64,000 bases of DNA from assembly GCA_028291545.1 (NCBI GenBank), contig JAQGHR010000159.1:62001-126000 (forward strand), written 5' to 3'. The position numbers and the translations under genes are program-made. Under the pieces are notes generated by a model. The model had not been told where the DNA came from. It saw only the letters and a program-made list of their open reading frames with translations, and searched no databases. Source of the stretch: Planctomycetota bacterium (GTDB lineage: Bacteria; Planctomycetota; Planctomycetia; Isosphaerales; Isosphaeraceae). This document shows positions 33,694 to 42,505 of the stretch, one piece after another (the stretch's first letter is position 1; each line of letters starts with the position of its first letter).

Positions 33694-35466
33694 ATGGCGA
33701 CGATCATCATCAACGGCACCGAACACACCCTCCCCGAGGGAGAAAAGCTCAACGCCATCCAGGCGGCGAAGCTGTTCGGTCACGAGATCCCGTATTACTG
33801 CTGGCACCCGGCGCTGTCTGTCGTCGCAAATTGCCGAATGTGCGAGATCGAGGTCGGCAGCAAGGATCCGAAAACGGGCGAGATCAAGATGGTCCCCAAA
33901 CTGGTCCCGGGTTGCCAGACCCCGGCCAAGGATGGGACCGTCCTGGTCACCGATAGCGAAAAGGTCAGCGTACATCAGAAAATGATCATGGAGTACCTCC
34001 TGATCAACCACCCTCTCGATTGCCCCGTGTGCGATCAGGCCGGTCAGTGCGGCCTGCAAGATTACAGCTATGAATACGGCCAAGCCGCCCACAGGTTCGT
34101 CGAAGAGAGGATTGTCAATCCTCGCAAGGACGTCTCCGATGCCATCCAGCTGAATCAAGACCGCTGCATCATGTGTACGCGGTGCGTCCGCTTCACGAGG
34201 GAGATCACCGGTTCTGGCGAACTGAATGTGATCAATCGCGGCAATCACGCCGAGATCGACATTTTCCCGGGTCAACCGCTGGATAACCCCCTGGCTGGGA
34301 ACGTCGTCGATCTCTGCCCTGTCGGCGCCCTGCTCGACAAGGATTTTCTTCATAAGCAGCGTTTCTGGTTCCTGTCGAAGCACGACTCAATCTGCACCCG
34401 ATGCTCGACCGGCTGCAACATCGCCGCGGAAGAGAATCGCGGCCAGCTCTGGCGATTCAGGGCCCGATACAATCCGAAGGTCAACGACTACTGGATCTGT
34501 GACGAGGGCCGATCCAGCTACAAGTCGGCCAATGAGCCCAACCTTCTTTCGGCGATGTTCGCCAGGGGAGTGGCGGGGGGCGGCCTTACTCAGGTCGGCG
34601 TGGAGCAGGCGACGACTCTGGCTCGAGAGGGATTGCAACGGATGGCCCGCGAAGGTGGCGCGATCGCCGGCATCCTTTCACCGTTTCTCACGGTCGAAGA
34701 AGCCTATGTCATGTCCGCCTATTTGAAGGGGATTTCATCGTCCGCGGTTCTCGCGCTGGGACCAATTCCCTCGATGGGTTCGGACCAGACGTTCACACCG
34801 GACAAAATCGCGGGGCGGAATGGGGATACGAGCTTTCTCGTGCCCAGGCCGTTCACGATCCACGCGGAGAAATGCCCGAATCGAATGGGAGTCGAGGCGA
34901 TCCTCTCGCACTTTCAGGGGGAGGTGATCGACTATGCGGCGATTTCCGCTCGCGTGGCCTCCGGCGAGTTCCGTGCCCTATTCGTCGCCTCGGATGCGAT
35001 CGACCCGGCGTACATGGAAGACGATGCCGCTAAGCTGCGCAGGTCGGATTTCCTCGTTGTAATGGATACGACAGTCACACCGCTGGCCCGGCTTGCAGAT
35101 GTCGTGCTGGCGGGGGCTACTTTCGCCGAGAAAGCCGGAAGTTACGTTAATTTCCAGGGCCGGTTGCAATATTCCGAAGCCGCCCTGCCGCCTCGCGACG
35201 GCAGTCTGCCGGACCTGGACCTCCTCGCGATCCTCTCGGGCAAGGGCACGGCCCCGATCCATTCTCGAACGATCCTTGCCGAGGTGGCCACGGTGGTTCC
35301 GGCTTTTTCCATCGTGACCGAGGGAAAGGTCCCCGAGTTCGGGGTCATCATCGGCGGTACTCCTGAGCCTGCAACCGTCGGCGCCTTTCCTTATACCGAT
35401 CCCTGGCTCACCCCTCGGGGCGACCACCCGACCGAATCTGGACCGAACGGTCGGAAGCAACCGTGA
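33694..35466 (+). CDS. nuoG: NADH-quinone oxidoreductase subunit G, short form
   Basis: This 590-residue subunit carries several Fe-S clusters. In order: N1b 2Fe-2S cysteines (YYCWHPALSVVANCRMC, then GCQTP), N5 (HPLDCPVCDQAGQC), N4 (RCIMCTRCVRF and DLCPVGAL), and an N7-type set C-T-R-C-S-T-G-C with the fourth Cys exactly 27 residues later (WICDEGR). The molybdopterin-oxidoreductase-like C-terminal part is much reduced, ending soon after VVLAGATFAEKAGSYVNFQGR. E. coli NuoG is about 900 residues. GAGGA lies just before the ATG. Confidence 0.95.
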   Translation: MATIIINGTEHTLPEGEKLNAIQAAKLFGHEIPYYCWHPALSVVANCRMCEIEVGSKDPKTGEIKMVPKLVPGCQTPAKDGTVLVTDSEKVSVHQKMIMEYLLINHPLDCPVCDQAGQCGLQDYSYEYGQAAHRFVEERIVNPRKDVSDAIQLNQDRCIMCTRCVRFTREITGSGELNVINRGNHAEIDIFPGQPLDNPLAGNVVDLCPVGALLDKDFLHKQRFWFLSKHDSICTRCSTGCNIAAEENRGQLWRFRARYNPKVNDYWICDEGRSSYKSANEPNLLSAMFARGVAGGGLTQVGVEQATTLAREGLQRMAREGGAIAGILSPFLTVEEAYVMSAYLKGISSSAVLALGPIPSMGSDQTFTPDKIAGRNGDTSFLVPRPFTIHAEKCPNRMGVEAILSHFQGEVIDYAAISARVASGEFRALFVASDAIDPAYMEDDAAKLRRSDFLVVMDTTVTPLARLADVVLAGATFAEKAGSYVNFQGRLQYSEAALPPRDGSLPDLDLLAILSGKGTAPIHSRTILAEVATVVPAFSIVTEGKVPEFGVIIGGTPEPATVGAFPYTDPWLTPRGDHPTESGPNGRKQP

Positions 35467-35555
35467 TGGGGTTGTTCCGCGAATCGACCCCGGCTCTTCG
35501 AGCCTCCATTGCCAGCCAGCGCGTAGGACTCTTGCCAACGAGGTGATTGGGCGTC

Positions 35556-36614
35556 ATGAACGGTTGGGACCTTCTGGGCATCGTGGTCAAGATCGGCATC
35601 GTCGTGGGGATTACCCAGGGCGCGGTCGCGTACTTGATCCTCGTCGAACGCAAGATCGCCGCGTGGTCCCAAGACCGCATCGGCCCGAATCGCGCAGGCC
35701 CATTCGGCCTCCTCCAACCACTCGCCGATGGCGCGAAGATGCTCCTCAAAGAGGATGTCATCCCGACGTACGTGACCAAGCCCCTTTACATCCTCGCGCC
35801 AATCATCGCCATCATCGCCGCGATGATCGCATTCGCGGTCATTCCCTTCGGGCCGGTGGGGAACACGGGTGTTCGACTCGGCAACGGAGACATCCAGTTC
35901 CAGATCGCCCCCGGGGTGGATATCGGGATCGTCTACGTTTTCGCGGTCGGTAGCCTCGGCGTCTATGCCGTGATCCTGGCGGGCTGGTCGTCGAATAATA
36001 AGTATTCGTTCCTCGGTGGGTTGAGGTCGAGTGCGCAGCTCATCAGCTACGAAGTTCCGCTCGGAATGTCGATCCTCGGAATGGTGCTGATTACCGGATC
36101 ACTCGACCTGAACGCGATCATTAACTGGCAAGATCGACATTTCTGGGGGATCGTTGTCCAGCCGTTCGGCTTCCTTCTCTTCCTCATCAGTGCCTTCGCC
36201 GAGACAAATCGGTTGCCGTTCGACCTGCCGGAGTCCGAACAGGAACTCGTCGGCGGATTTCATACCGAGTACTCGGCCATGAAGTTCGGGATGTTCTTCC
36301 TGGGTGAGTATCTGCACATCATCACCGTCTCGTACCTGACGGTCGTCCTCTTTCTCGGCGGATGGGATTTCCCCTTCGTCACGGATCAGTCGCAAACCGG
36401 CTGGTTCTGGGCCATGTTCAAGATCGCCGTGATGCTCGCCAAGGTCTCGGGGATGATCGTGTTCATCATGTGGATTCGATGGACCCTGCCGAGGTTTCGC
36501 TACGACACGCTGATGGATCTCGCGTGGAAGCGCTTGATCCCGATCTCCATCGCGAACCTTGTTGTGACGGCCACGGTTTGCCAGTTTCTATTCTCCTACT
36601 CCAGATCGAATTGA
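35556..36614 (+). CDS. nuoH: NADH-quinone oxidoreductase subunit H
   Basis: This 352-residue membrane subunit closes the quinone chamber. It has about eight membrane segments. Motifs are ILVERKIAAWSQDRIGPNRAGPFGLLQPLADGAKM split over the first loop, AFAETNRLPFDLPESEQELVGGFHTEYSAMKF in the fifth-sixth loop (acidic quinone-site residues), and IMWIRWTLPRFRYDTLMDLAWK near the end. The ATG at 35556 is preferred over a TTG three codons upstream. Overlaps no neighbour. Confidence 0.96.
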   Translation: MNGWDLLGIVVKIGIVVGITQGAVAYLILVERKIAAWSQDRIGPNRAGPFGLLQPLADGAKMLLKEDVIPTYVTKPLYILAPIIAIIAAMIAFAVIPFGPVGNTGVRLGNGDIQFQIAPGVDIGIVYVFAVGSLGVYAVILAGWSSNNKYSFLGGLRSSAQLISYEVPLGMSILGMVLITGSLDLNAIINWQDRHFWGIVVQPFGFLLFLISAFAETNRLPFDLPESEQELVGGFHTEYSAMKFGMFFLGEYLHIITVSYLTVVLFLGGWDFPFVTDQSQTGWFWAMFKIAVMLAKVSGMIVFIMWIRWTLPRFRYDTLMDLAWKRLIPISIANLVVTATVCQFLFSYSRSN

Positions 36615-36646
36615 TTCGGATCGATACGCGTCCGAGGAGTCCTTCC

Positions 36647-37264
36647 GTGCAACCCGACGACCCCAGCTTGAAGCGGATGACCCCGCCGAAGCTGAACATC
36701 CTGGAAAAAACCTACCTACCGCAGATCCTCGGCGGTCTGGCGGTCACGGGTCGCCACATCTTTGGGGCTGCGATTGGCGGAAAGACTTTCACTGAGCAAT
36801 ATCCCGAGGAACAGCACATCCCCTCGGCGAACTATCGCGGCGTCCACCGCCTGAACAAGGACGAGAACGGTCGCATCAAGTGCGTCGCCTGCATGCTTTG
36901 CGCCACCGCCTGTCCCGCCCACTGCATTGATATCGTCGGCGCGACGGCTCCCGACACCTGGGACGATCGCGAGAAGTACCCCGAAAACTTCGTGATCGAC
37001 GAGCTGCGATGCATCTACTGCGGCATGTGTGAGGAAGCCTGTCCCGTGGATGCGATCGAGCTCACCGGCCTGTACGATCTGACTGGCCTGTCTCGGGAGG
37101 AGATGATCTTCGACAAGACGAAGCTCCTGTCCGTATTCGACCTGACCAAGAGCGTCGAGCCGATGAAGACCGCGAGGACTTCGGCGACACCTGGCGAATC
37201 GTCCTCGACTCACGAGCTTGTCACGAAACCAACCGACGGACCGAGCATGAGGGCGCACTCATGA
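36647..37264 (+). CDS. nuoI: NADH-quinone oxidoreductase subunit I
   Basis: This 205-residue ferredoxin-like subunit carries clusters N6a and N6b. The two motifs are CVACMLCATACPAHCI and CIYCGMCEEACPVDAI. The GTG at 36647 has GAGGAG seven bases upstream, and the frame upstream lies inside nuoH. A Thr/Ser-rich tail of about 35 residues extends past the usual end. The stop overlaps the nuoJ start (ATGA). Confidence 0.95.
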   Translation: MQPDDPSLKRMTPPKLNILEKTYLPQILGGLAVTGRHIFGAAIGGKTFTEQYPEEQHIPSANYRGVHRLNKDENGRIKCVACMLCATACPAHCIDIVGATAPDTWDDREKYPENFVIDELRCIYCGMCEEACPVDAIELTGLYDLTGLSREEMIFDKTKLLSVFDLTKSVEPMKTARTSATPGESSSTHELVTKPTDGPSMRAHS

Positions 37265-38175
37265 ATCGGGACCAATGGCTCGCGACCTGCGTGATCTTCC
37301 TCGGGGGTTTAGGCACCTGGCTGCTCCTGCCCCACAAGCACGGGAAGATCAAGGCTCGCCTGACCCAGGGCTGTGGCGCGGCGCTCTCGATCCTTGCGCT
37401 ACTGCTATTGTCGGCGTTCTATACCTCTCCCGGCCCGTTCCTCCCGAATGTCTTCTTCTGGGTGTTCGCCACGTCCGCCGTGGGCAGTGGGATCTTGACG
37501 ATCACGAGCCGGAACCCGGTCTACAGTGCGCTCTGGTTCGCGTCCGTCGTCCTTTCCACATCTGGGCTGTTCTTGCTGGCCGGGGCGTCCTTCCTGGCGG
37601 CCGGGACGATCATCGTGTATGCCGGGGCGATTATCGTCACCTTCCTGTTCGTGATCATGCTCGCTCAGTCGGAGGGTCAGGCACTCTACGACCGGATGGC
37701 GCGTGCCCCGGGAGCGGCGACACTGAGCGGTTTCGCGCTTCTTTGGGCCGTCTTCTATGCCCTCCTCATGGTCAGATCGCCTGGTGGAGACTTCAAGCCC
37801 GTTGTCCCGCGCCTGACTTCGGCGTCGGAGTTTGTGAAGCCCACGTTGCCGGGCAATTTCAAGAATTCGGGTCCGGTCTTGCCGGGATCCGGGCCTGCCT
37901 TTGTCCTCGCCAGCGCGATCCGCCCGACCGCATTGCTTGCGGACGACCGAGCGCCGGCGCCGAAAAAGTCCGTTCCGCACGTTGCCGCGCTGGGGGCGAC
38001 GTTGTTCACCGACCATCTGATCGCCGTGGAAGTTGCCGGGACGCTACTATTTATCGCCCTAGTCGGCGCGATTTCGATGGCGACACCACGCACCCCCATA
38101 CGTCCCGTGGATCGCGAGGCCATTTCGGCCGGCGACCCCGCCCAGGCCCGGGCTCTGGCGAATATGACAAACTGA
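37261..38175 (+). CDS. nuoJ: NADH-quinone oxidoreductase subunit J, long form
   Basis: This 304-residue membrane subunit has the conserved third-helix segment GTIIVYAGAIIVTFLFVIMLAQ. Usual NuoJ is 165-200 residues. Here an extra first helix (VIFLGGLGTWLLLPHKHG) precedes the core, and a non-conserved Pro/Ala-rich loop of roughly 70 residues (about 180-250) comes before the last helix (VEVAGTLLFIALVGAISMA). Start overlaps nuoI. Confidence 0.92.
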   Translation: MNRDQWLATCVIFLGGLGTWLLLPHKHGKIKARLTQGCGAALSILALLLLSAFYTSPGPFLPNVFFWVFATSAVGSGILTITSRNPVYSALWFASVVLSTSGLFLLAGASFLAAGTIIVYAGAIIVTFLFVIMLAQSEGQALYDRMARAPGAATLSGFALLWAVFYALLMVRSPGGDFKPVVPRLTSASEFVKPTLPGNFKNSGPVLPGSGPAFVLASAIRPTALLADDRAPAPKKSVPHVAALGATLFTDHLIAVEVAGTLLFIALVGAISMATPRTPIRPVDREAISAGDPAQARALANMTN

Positions 38176-38225
38176 TCCCGCACAGTTTCGCGTGATGCGC
38201 CTAACCATGTCCGTGTGAGCCCTTT

Positions 38226-38678
38226 ATGTTCCCCTTCGACCTCCTGGCCAATTACCTGATCGTCGGTGCCGCGCTCATGGCGATCGGCATGGTCGGGTTT
38301 CTCGCACGGAGGAACCTGATCGTGATGTTTCTCTCGGCCGAGATGATGCTTCAGGGCGTCGCCGTCACCCTCGTGGGATTCGGGCGGTTTCATGGGAACT
38401 GGACGGGCCAGGTCTTCACGATCATCATCCTCACCGTCGCGGCAAGCGAGGCGGCGATTGCTCTGGCCCTGGTGTTGGTGCTGTTCAAGAGGCGCAGCTC
38501 CCTCGACGTGAGTCTCTGGAACGACCTCCGCGAACCGGGTCTACCTCTATCCGTGGAGAATCCCGACGAGGCCGAGGCGCCCGAGATTGTTCCTGGTCCC
38601 GAGAGTTATCCGCATTTGACCGTTGCCGGCATTGAGCCGCCGCATCCGCGCCAGCCTTGGGAGCGCCCTCGTGATTAG
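38226..38678 (+). CDS. nuoK: NADH-quinone oxidoreductase subunit K, extended
   Basis: This 150-residue membrane subunit of the antiporter-like arm has three helices and the expected acidic residues in FLSAEMMLQGVAV and AASEAAIALALVL. Typical NuoK is about 100 residues. Here a 50-residue acidic/Pro-rich cytoplasmic tail (ENPDEAEAPEIVPGPE) is added. The tail's coding region overlaps the first eight bases of nuoL. No strong Shine-Dalgarno sequence before the ATG. Confidence 0.93.
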   Translation: MFPFDLLANYLIVGAALMAIGMVGFLARRNLIVMFLSAEMMLQGVAVTLVGFGRFHGNWTGQVFTIIILTVAASEAAIALALVLVLFKRRSSLDVSLWNDLREPGLPLSVENPDEAEAPEIVPGPESYPHLTVAGIEPPHPRQPWERPRD

Positions 38679-40764
38679 TCTCGCCGTACTCGTCCCCCTG
38701 TTCCCACTCCTCGGTGCATTGGTGGCGGCCATCGGTGGAAAGTGGCTGAAAGGCCTCTCGCACTGGCCGGTCATCGTGGGAATTGGCGCGGCCTTCTTCG
38801 TGTCGCTTCTGCTTTACAATTCCGTCGATCGCCTGGGCGATTCCCGGGTCGTCATTTTCAACTGGATCGACGCGGGCGACCTACACGTACCGTTCCAGTT
38901 CCGGATCGACGGCCTGACGACGATGATGCTGACGATGGTCACCTTCGTGGCCACGCTCGTCGCGATCTTCGCCTCCGGCTACATGCACGGAGACCCGGCG
39001 TATCCGAGATTTTTCGCACTCGTCGGTCTCTTCGTTTTTTCGATGACGGGACTGGTGCTCTCGAATAACTACGTACTTACATACGCCTTCTGGGAGGGCG
39101 TCGGAGTTTGTTCCTATCTGCTCGTCGGTTTCTGGCATGCGAAGCCCGCGGCGGCCGCGGCGGCCAAGAAGGCCTTCCTGGTCAACCGGGTGGGTGACTT
39201 CGGTTTCGCCATCGCCATTTTCTGGATGTGGACGATCTTCGGCCATAGCCTGAGCTACGACGACGTCTTGAATGAACGAACGTTGGAAACGATACCGCAT
39301 GGGACTCGTCTCGGCATCGCCCTGCTCCTCTTCTGGGCTGCCACCGCCAAGAGCGCGCAGATACCGCTCTATGTCTGGCTACCGGATGCGATGGAAGGCC
39401 CGACACCCGTCTCGGCCCTGATCCATGCCGCGACCATGGTGACTGCGGGCGTCTACCTGATCGCGCGCTCAAGCCTCCTTTTCGTCACCGTCCCGGGTGC
39501 TCAGGCGACCATCGCGGTCGTCGGTTGCCTCACGGCCCTCCTCGCGGCGCTGATTGCTCTGACGCAAACCGACCTGAAACGGGTCATGGCGTACTCGACG
39601 GTCAGCCAGCTCGGGTACATGTTCATGGCCTTGGGAGCCGGCGTCGGCTCGGTTGCGAAGTTCGCGGTGGTCGCGGCGATGTTTCACCTGTTCACCCATG
39701 CGTTCTTCAAAGCGTTGCTCTTTCTCGCTTCGGGAAGCGTCATGCACGCCATGGGCGGCGTGATTGATATGAGGCGATTCCGTGGACTCCGACATCGCCT
39801 CCCGTACACACACCTGACTTTTCTTTGCGGCGGCCTGGCTCTGTCGGGTATTCCCATCACGGCCGGGTTCTTTAGCAAGGACGAAATCCTCGCCGCCCTC
39901 AACATGGCCGCCCACGAAGCTCCTCGTGTCGGCATTCCCGGCTGGATCTATGGCTTGGTCTACTGGACCGCCCTGTTCACCGCGCTCCTTACCGCGTTCT
40001 ACACCGGGCGAGCCTATTTCTGGACGTTCTGGGGGCCGGAACGGCTGCCAGGTCCGGATGATCCGGAGGCGACTCCCTCGGAGACTCAGGTTCAGTCATC
40101 CACGGTTGCCCATCATGTTTCGACCGAACTTCCCTCGGCGGACGCTCAGGCGGCGCATGGCATCAGCGAAGAGCCGGTCGCGCATGCCGACGATCACGGT
40201 CACGGCGACCATGATAGCCACTTCGGGCAGGAGTCTCCGCCCATCATGTGGGTCCCGCTTGCGATCCTCGCGGGGTTCGCATTGCTGGCGGGCTTGGCCT
40301 TCGGGCCGACCGGGATCTTCGAGAAACATCTCGTCCGTACACCGGGTTTTGAAGAGATGGGCGGGCATGCTGTTGCGCATGCGTTCGACTGGGCGAGCGT
40401 GCTACTAGGGAGCGCCGCAGGCGTGCTCGGCCTCGGTCTGGCGTACCTTTTCTACGCGAGTCCGAGTCCGCTGCCTGCCAGAATCGCGGCGAACCTCGGC
40501 GGTCTGTATCGAGCTTCGCTCAACAAGTTCTATATCGACGAGTTTTATGACGCGACGGTCGTTCGATTCACCTGGCTGGCCGCGGCGATCAGTCGTGCCG
40601 TCGACGAATACGTGGTCCACAACCTGGTACTGTCGGTCGCCTGGTTGCCTCGATTCGTGGGGCGTCGCGTGTTGGGGCCGCTCCAGAACGGCCTGATGCA
40701 ATATTATGCGGCTGCCACGGCCCTCGGCGTGGCCTGCTTGCTCCTGATCCTGCTGCTGTTTTGA
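38671..40764 (+). CDS. nuoL: NADH-quinone oxidoreductase subunit L
   Basis: This 697-residue antiporter-like proton-pumping subunit has about 16 membrane segments. The start is a GTG with GGGAG eight bases upstream, inside the end of nuoK. Motifs are FWEGVGVCSYLLVGFW (key Glu), AATAKSAQIPLYVWLPDAMEGPTPVSALIHAATMVTAG split across helices 7-8, and TQTDLKRVMAYSTVSQLGYM. A hydrophilic loop at about 475-525 is His-rich (HADDHGHGDHDSHFG). The C-terminal lateral helix region is present. Confidence 0.96.
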   Translation: MISLAVLVPLFPLLGALVAAIGGKWLKGLSHWPVIVGIGAAFFVSLLLYNSVDRLGDSRVVIFNWIDAGDLHVPFQFRIDGLTTMMLTMVTFVATLVAIFASGYMHGDPAYPRFFALVGLFVFSMTGLVLSNNYVLTYAFWEGVGVCSYLLVGFWHAKPAAAAAAKKAFLVNRVGDFGFAIAIFWMWTIFGHSLSYDDVLNERTLETIPHGTRLGIALLLFWAATAKSAQIPLYVWLPDAMEGPTPVSALIHAATMVTAGVYLIARSSLLFVTVPGAQATIAVVGCLTALLAALIALTQTDLKRVMAYSTVSQLGYMFMALGAGVGSVAKFAVVAAMFHLFTHAFFKALLFLASGSVMHAMGGVIDMRRFRGLRHRLPYTHLTFLCGGLALSGIPITAGFFSKDEILAALNMAAHEAPRVGIPGWIYGLVYWTALFTALLTAFYTGRAYFWTFWGPERLPGPDDPEATPSETQVQSSTVAHHVSTELPSADAQAAHGISEEPVAHADDHGHGDHDSHFGQESPPIMWVPLAILAGFALLAGLAFGPTGIFEKHLVRTPGFEEMGGHAVAHAFDWASVLLGSAAGVLGLGLAYLFYASPSPLPARIAANLGGLYRASLNKFYIDEFYDATVVRFTWLAAAISRAVDEYVVHNLVLSVAWLPRFVGRRVLGPLQNGLMQYYAAATALGVACLLLILLLF

Positions 40765-40780
40765 GGGAGAGGGCTCCGCG

Positions 40781-42505
40781 ATGCCGATGCTGTTGACGAT
40801 CACGGTCTTCCTGCCACTGATTGGCAGCCTGATCCTCTTCCTCATGCCGATGTGGTCCTATAAGACCGCTCGCCAGTTTGCGCTTGCGACGTCGTTGATC
40901 ACATTCGTGCTCAGTCTGTTCCTCCTGATCGGGTTCCAGGTCGGTACGACGCGTCCCGACTTGCCCCAATTCTCGACATCCACCGATTGGCTGACAGTCG
41001 GAAACTCAGCGATCAAATTCGCTCTCGGCCTCGATGGAATCAGTCTCTGCTTATTCGCACTCTCGACGCTCCTGGTCATCCCATCGATTTTCTCGTCCTG
41101 GGAATCGGTCAAGGAGCGGGCCGCCGCCCATTATGGGTTGATTCTGGCGCTCGAAACGGGGCTGCTCGGGCTGTTCGCGAGCCTCGACGTGGTCCTGTTT
41201 TACATCTTCTTCGAATTCACCCTGATCCCGTTGTTCTTCCTGATCGGGCTCTATGGGGGACCGGAACGAAGGCGAGCGGCGATCACGTTCTTCCTCTATA
41301 CACTGGCGGGGAGCCTGCTCACTCTCATTGGCGTCGTCAGCCTCGTGATGATCAACCAGAGCTATAGCGCGGATCATGTCCTCACCTTTTCGATCCCCGA
41401 GCTGACTAAGAGCCTGCCCAACCTGAACTGGGGCGACTGGCACGTGGTCCATACATGGGGCGAGTGGGGGCCGCGTCACCTTTTCTCGGCGGAGTGGTGG
41501 GATAAGGTCTGGGGTTTCTGGCTCAGTCCGCAAGTGATGATTTTCATGCTCCTGTTCGCGGGGTTCGCGATCAAGGTTCCCCTCTTTCCGTTCCATACCT
41601 GGCTGCCGCTCGCTCACGTCGAGGCGCCAACCGCTGGATCCATCCTGCTCGCGGGTGTCCTCCTGAAAGTCGGCGCGTATGGATTTCTCCGCTTCAATAT
41701 GGCCATGGTGCCTCTCGGAGCACAGGCACTCTTGCCGTTCCTCGGCACGATCGCCGTGCTCGGCATCCTTTACGGGGCGCTGACGGCGTTGGCTCAGACC
41801 GATGTCAAACGGCTCGTCGCATACAGCTCGGTCAGCCACATGGGTTTCATCGCCCTCGGCCTCTTTTCCATGACGAAGACGGGGACCGACGGCGCGGTGA
41901 TCCAGATGGTCAACCACGGGCTGACGACCGGCGCGCTTTTCGCCTGCGTCGGCATCTTCTACGAGCGATATCACACTCGCGAGATGAGTGAGCTGAGCGG
42001 GCTGTGGGAGCGGCTGCCGATTCTGGCATTCTTCCTGATCCTTGCGTCGCTGGGGTCGGCCGCCGTGCCCGGCCTGAACGGGTTTGTCGGCGAGTTTCCG
42101 ATCCTGCTTGGGATGTTCTCAAGAAATGCGACGTTCGGCATTCTCGCCGCCGTGGGAATGGTCATCGGCGCGTATTATCTTCTGATCATGCTCCAGCGCG
42201 TCATCTTCGGGCCGCTCCGTGAACCGGGTGCTCAAGACGGACATGGTCATGGGCCTGCGTCCCACGCAGAGTCAATCCGCCCGATCGGATGGCATGAAAT
42301 CGCCGGCCTCACGCCGCTGATGGCGCTCATCATCTTGATCGGCATCTATCCCAAGCCGTTATTCGACCGGATCTCCCCGGCCGTTGGCATCATTGCCAGA
42401 CACTATCCGCCCGAGCCGGATCGCGGTGTCGCCGTGAAGGTCGCTCACGTTGATCCGGCCCCTGTGAAGTCCCTCGCAAACCTGCCGCAGGACCGCGCCC
42501 GATGA
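40781..42505 (+). CDS. nuoM: NADH-quinone oxidoreductase subunit M
   Basis: This 574-residue antiporter-like subunit has about 14 membrane segments. Conserved features are FYIFFEFTLIPLFFLIGLYGG (key Glu), FAIKVPLFPFHTWLPLAHVEAPTAGSILLAGVLLKVGAYG split over two helices, and AQTDVKRLVAYSSVSHMGF. A short His-rich stretch (DGHGHGPASHAES) lies in the last cytoplasmic loop. GAGGGAGAGGG precedes the ATG. The stop overlaps the nuoN start (ATGA). Confidence 0.96.
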   Translation: MPMLLTITVFLPLIGSLILFLMPMWSYKTARQFALATSLITFVLSLFLLIGFQVGTTRPDLPQFSTSTDWLTVGNSAIKFALGLDGISLCLFALSTLLVIPSIFSSWESVKERAAAHYGLILALETGLLGLFASLDVVLFYIFFEFTLIPLFFLIGLYGGPERRRAAITFFLYTLAGSLLTLIGVVSLVMINQSYSADHVLTFSIPELTKSLPNLNWGDWHVVHTWGEWGPRHLFSAEWWDKVWGFWLSPQVMIFMLLFAGFAIKVPLFPFHTWLPLAHVEAPTAGSILLAGVLLKVGAYGFLRFNMAMVPLGAQALLPFLGTIAVLGILYGALTALAQTDVKRLVAYSSVSHMGFIALGLFSMTKTGTDGAVIQMVNHGLTTGALFACVGIFYERYHTREMSELSGLWERLPILAFFLILASLGSAAVPGLNGFVGEFPILLGMFSRNATFGILAAVGMVIGAYYLLIMLQRVIFGPLREPGAQDGHGHGPASHAESIRPIGWHEIAGLTPLMALIILIGIYPKPLFDRISPAVGIIARHYPPEPDRGVAVKVAHVDPAPVKSLANLPQDRAR

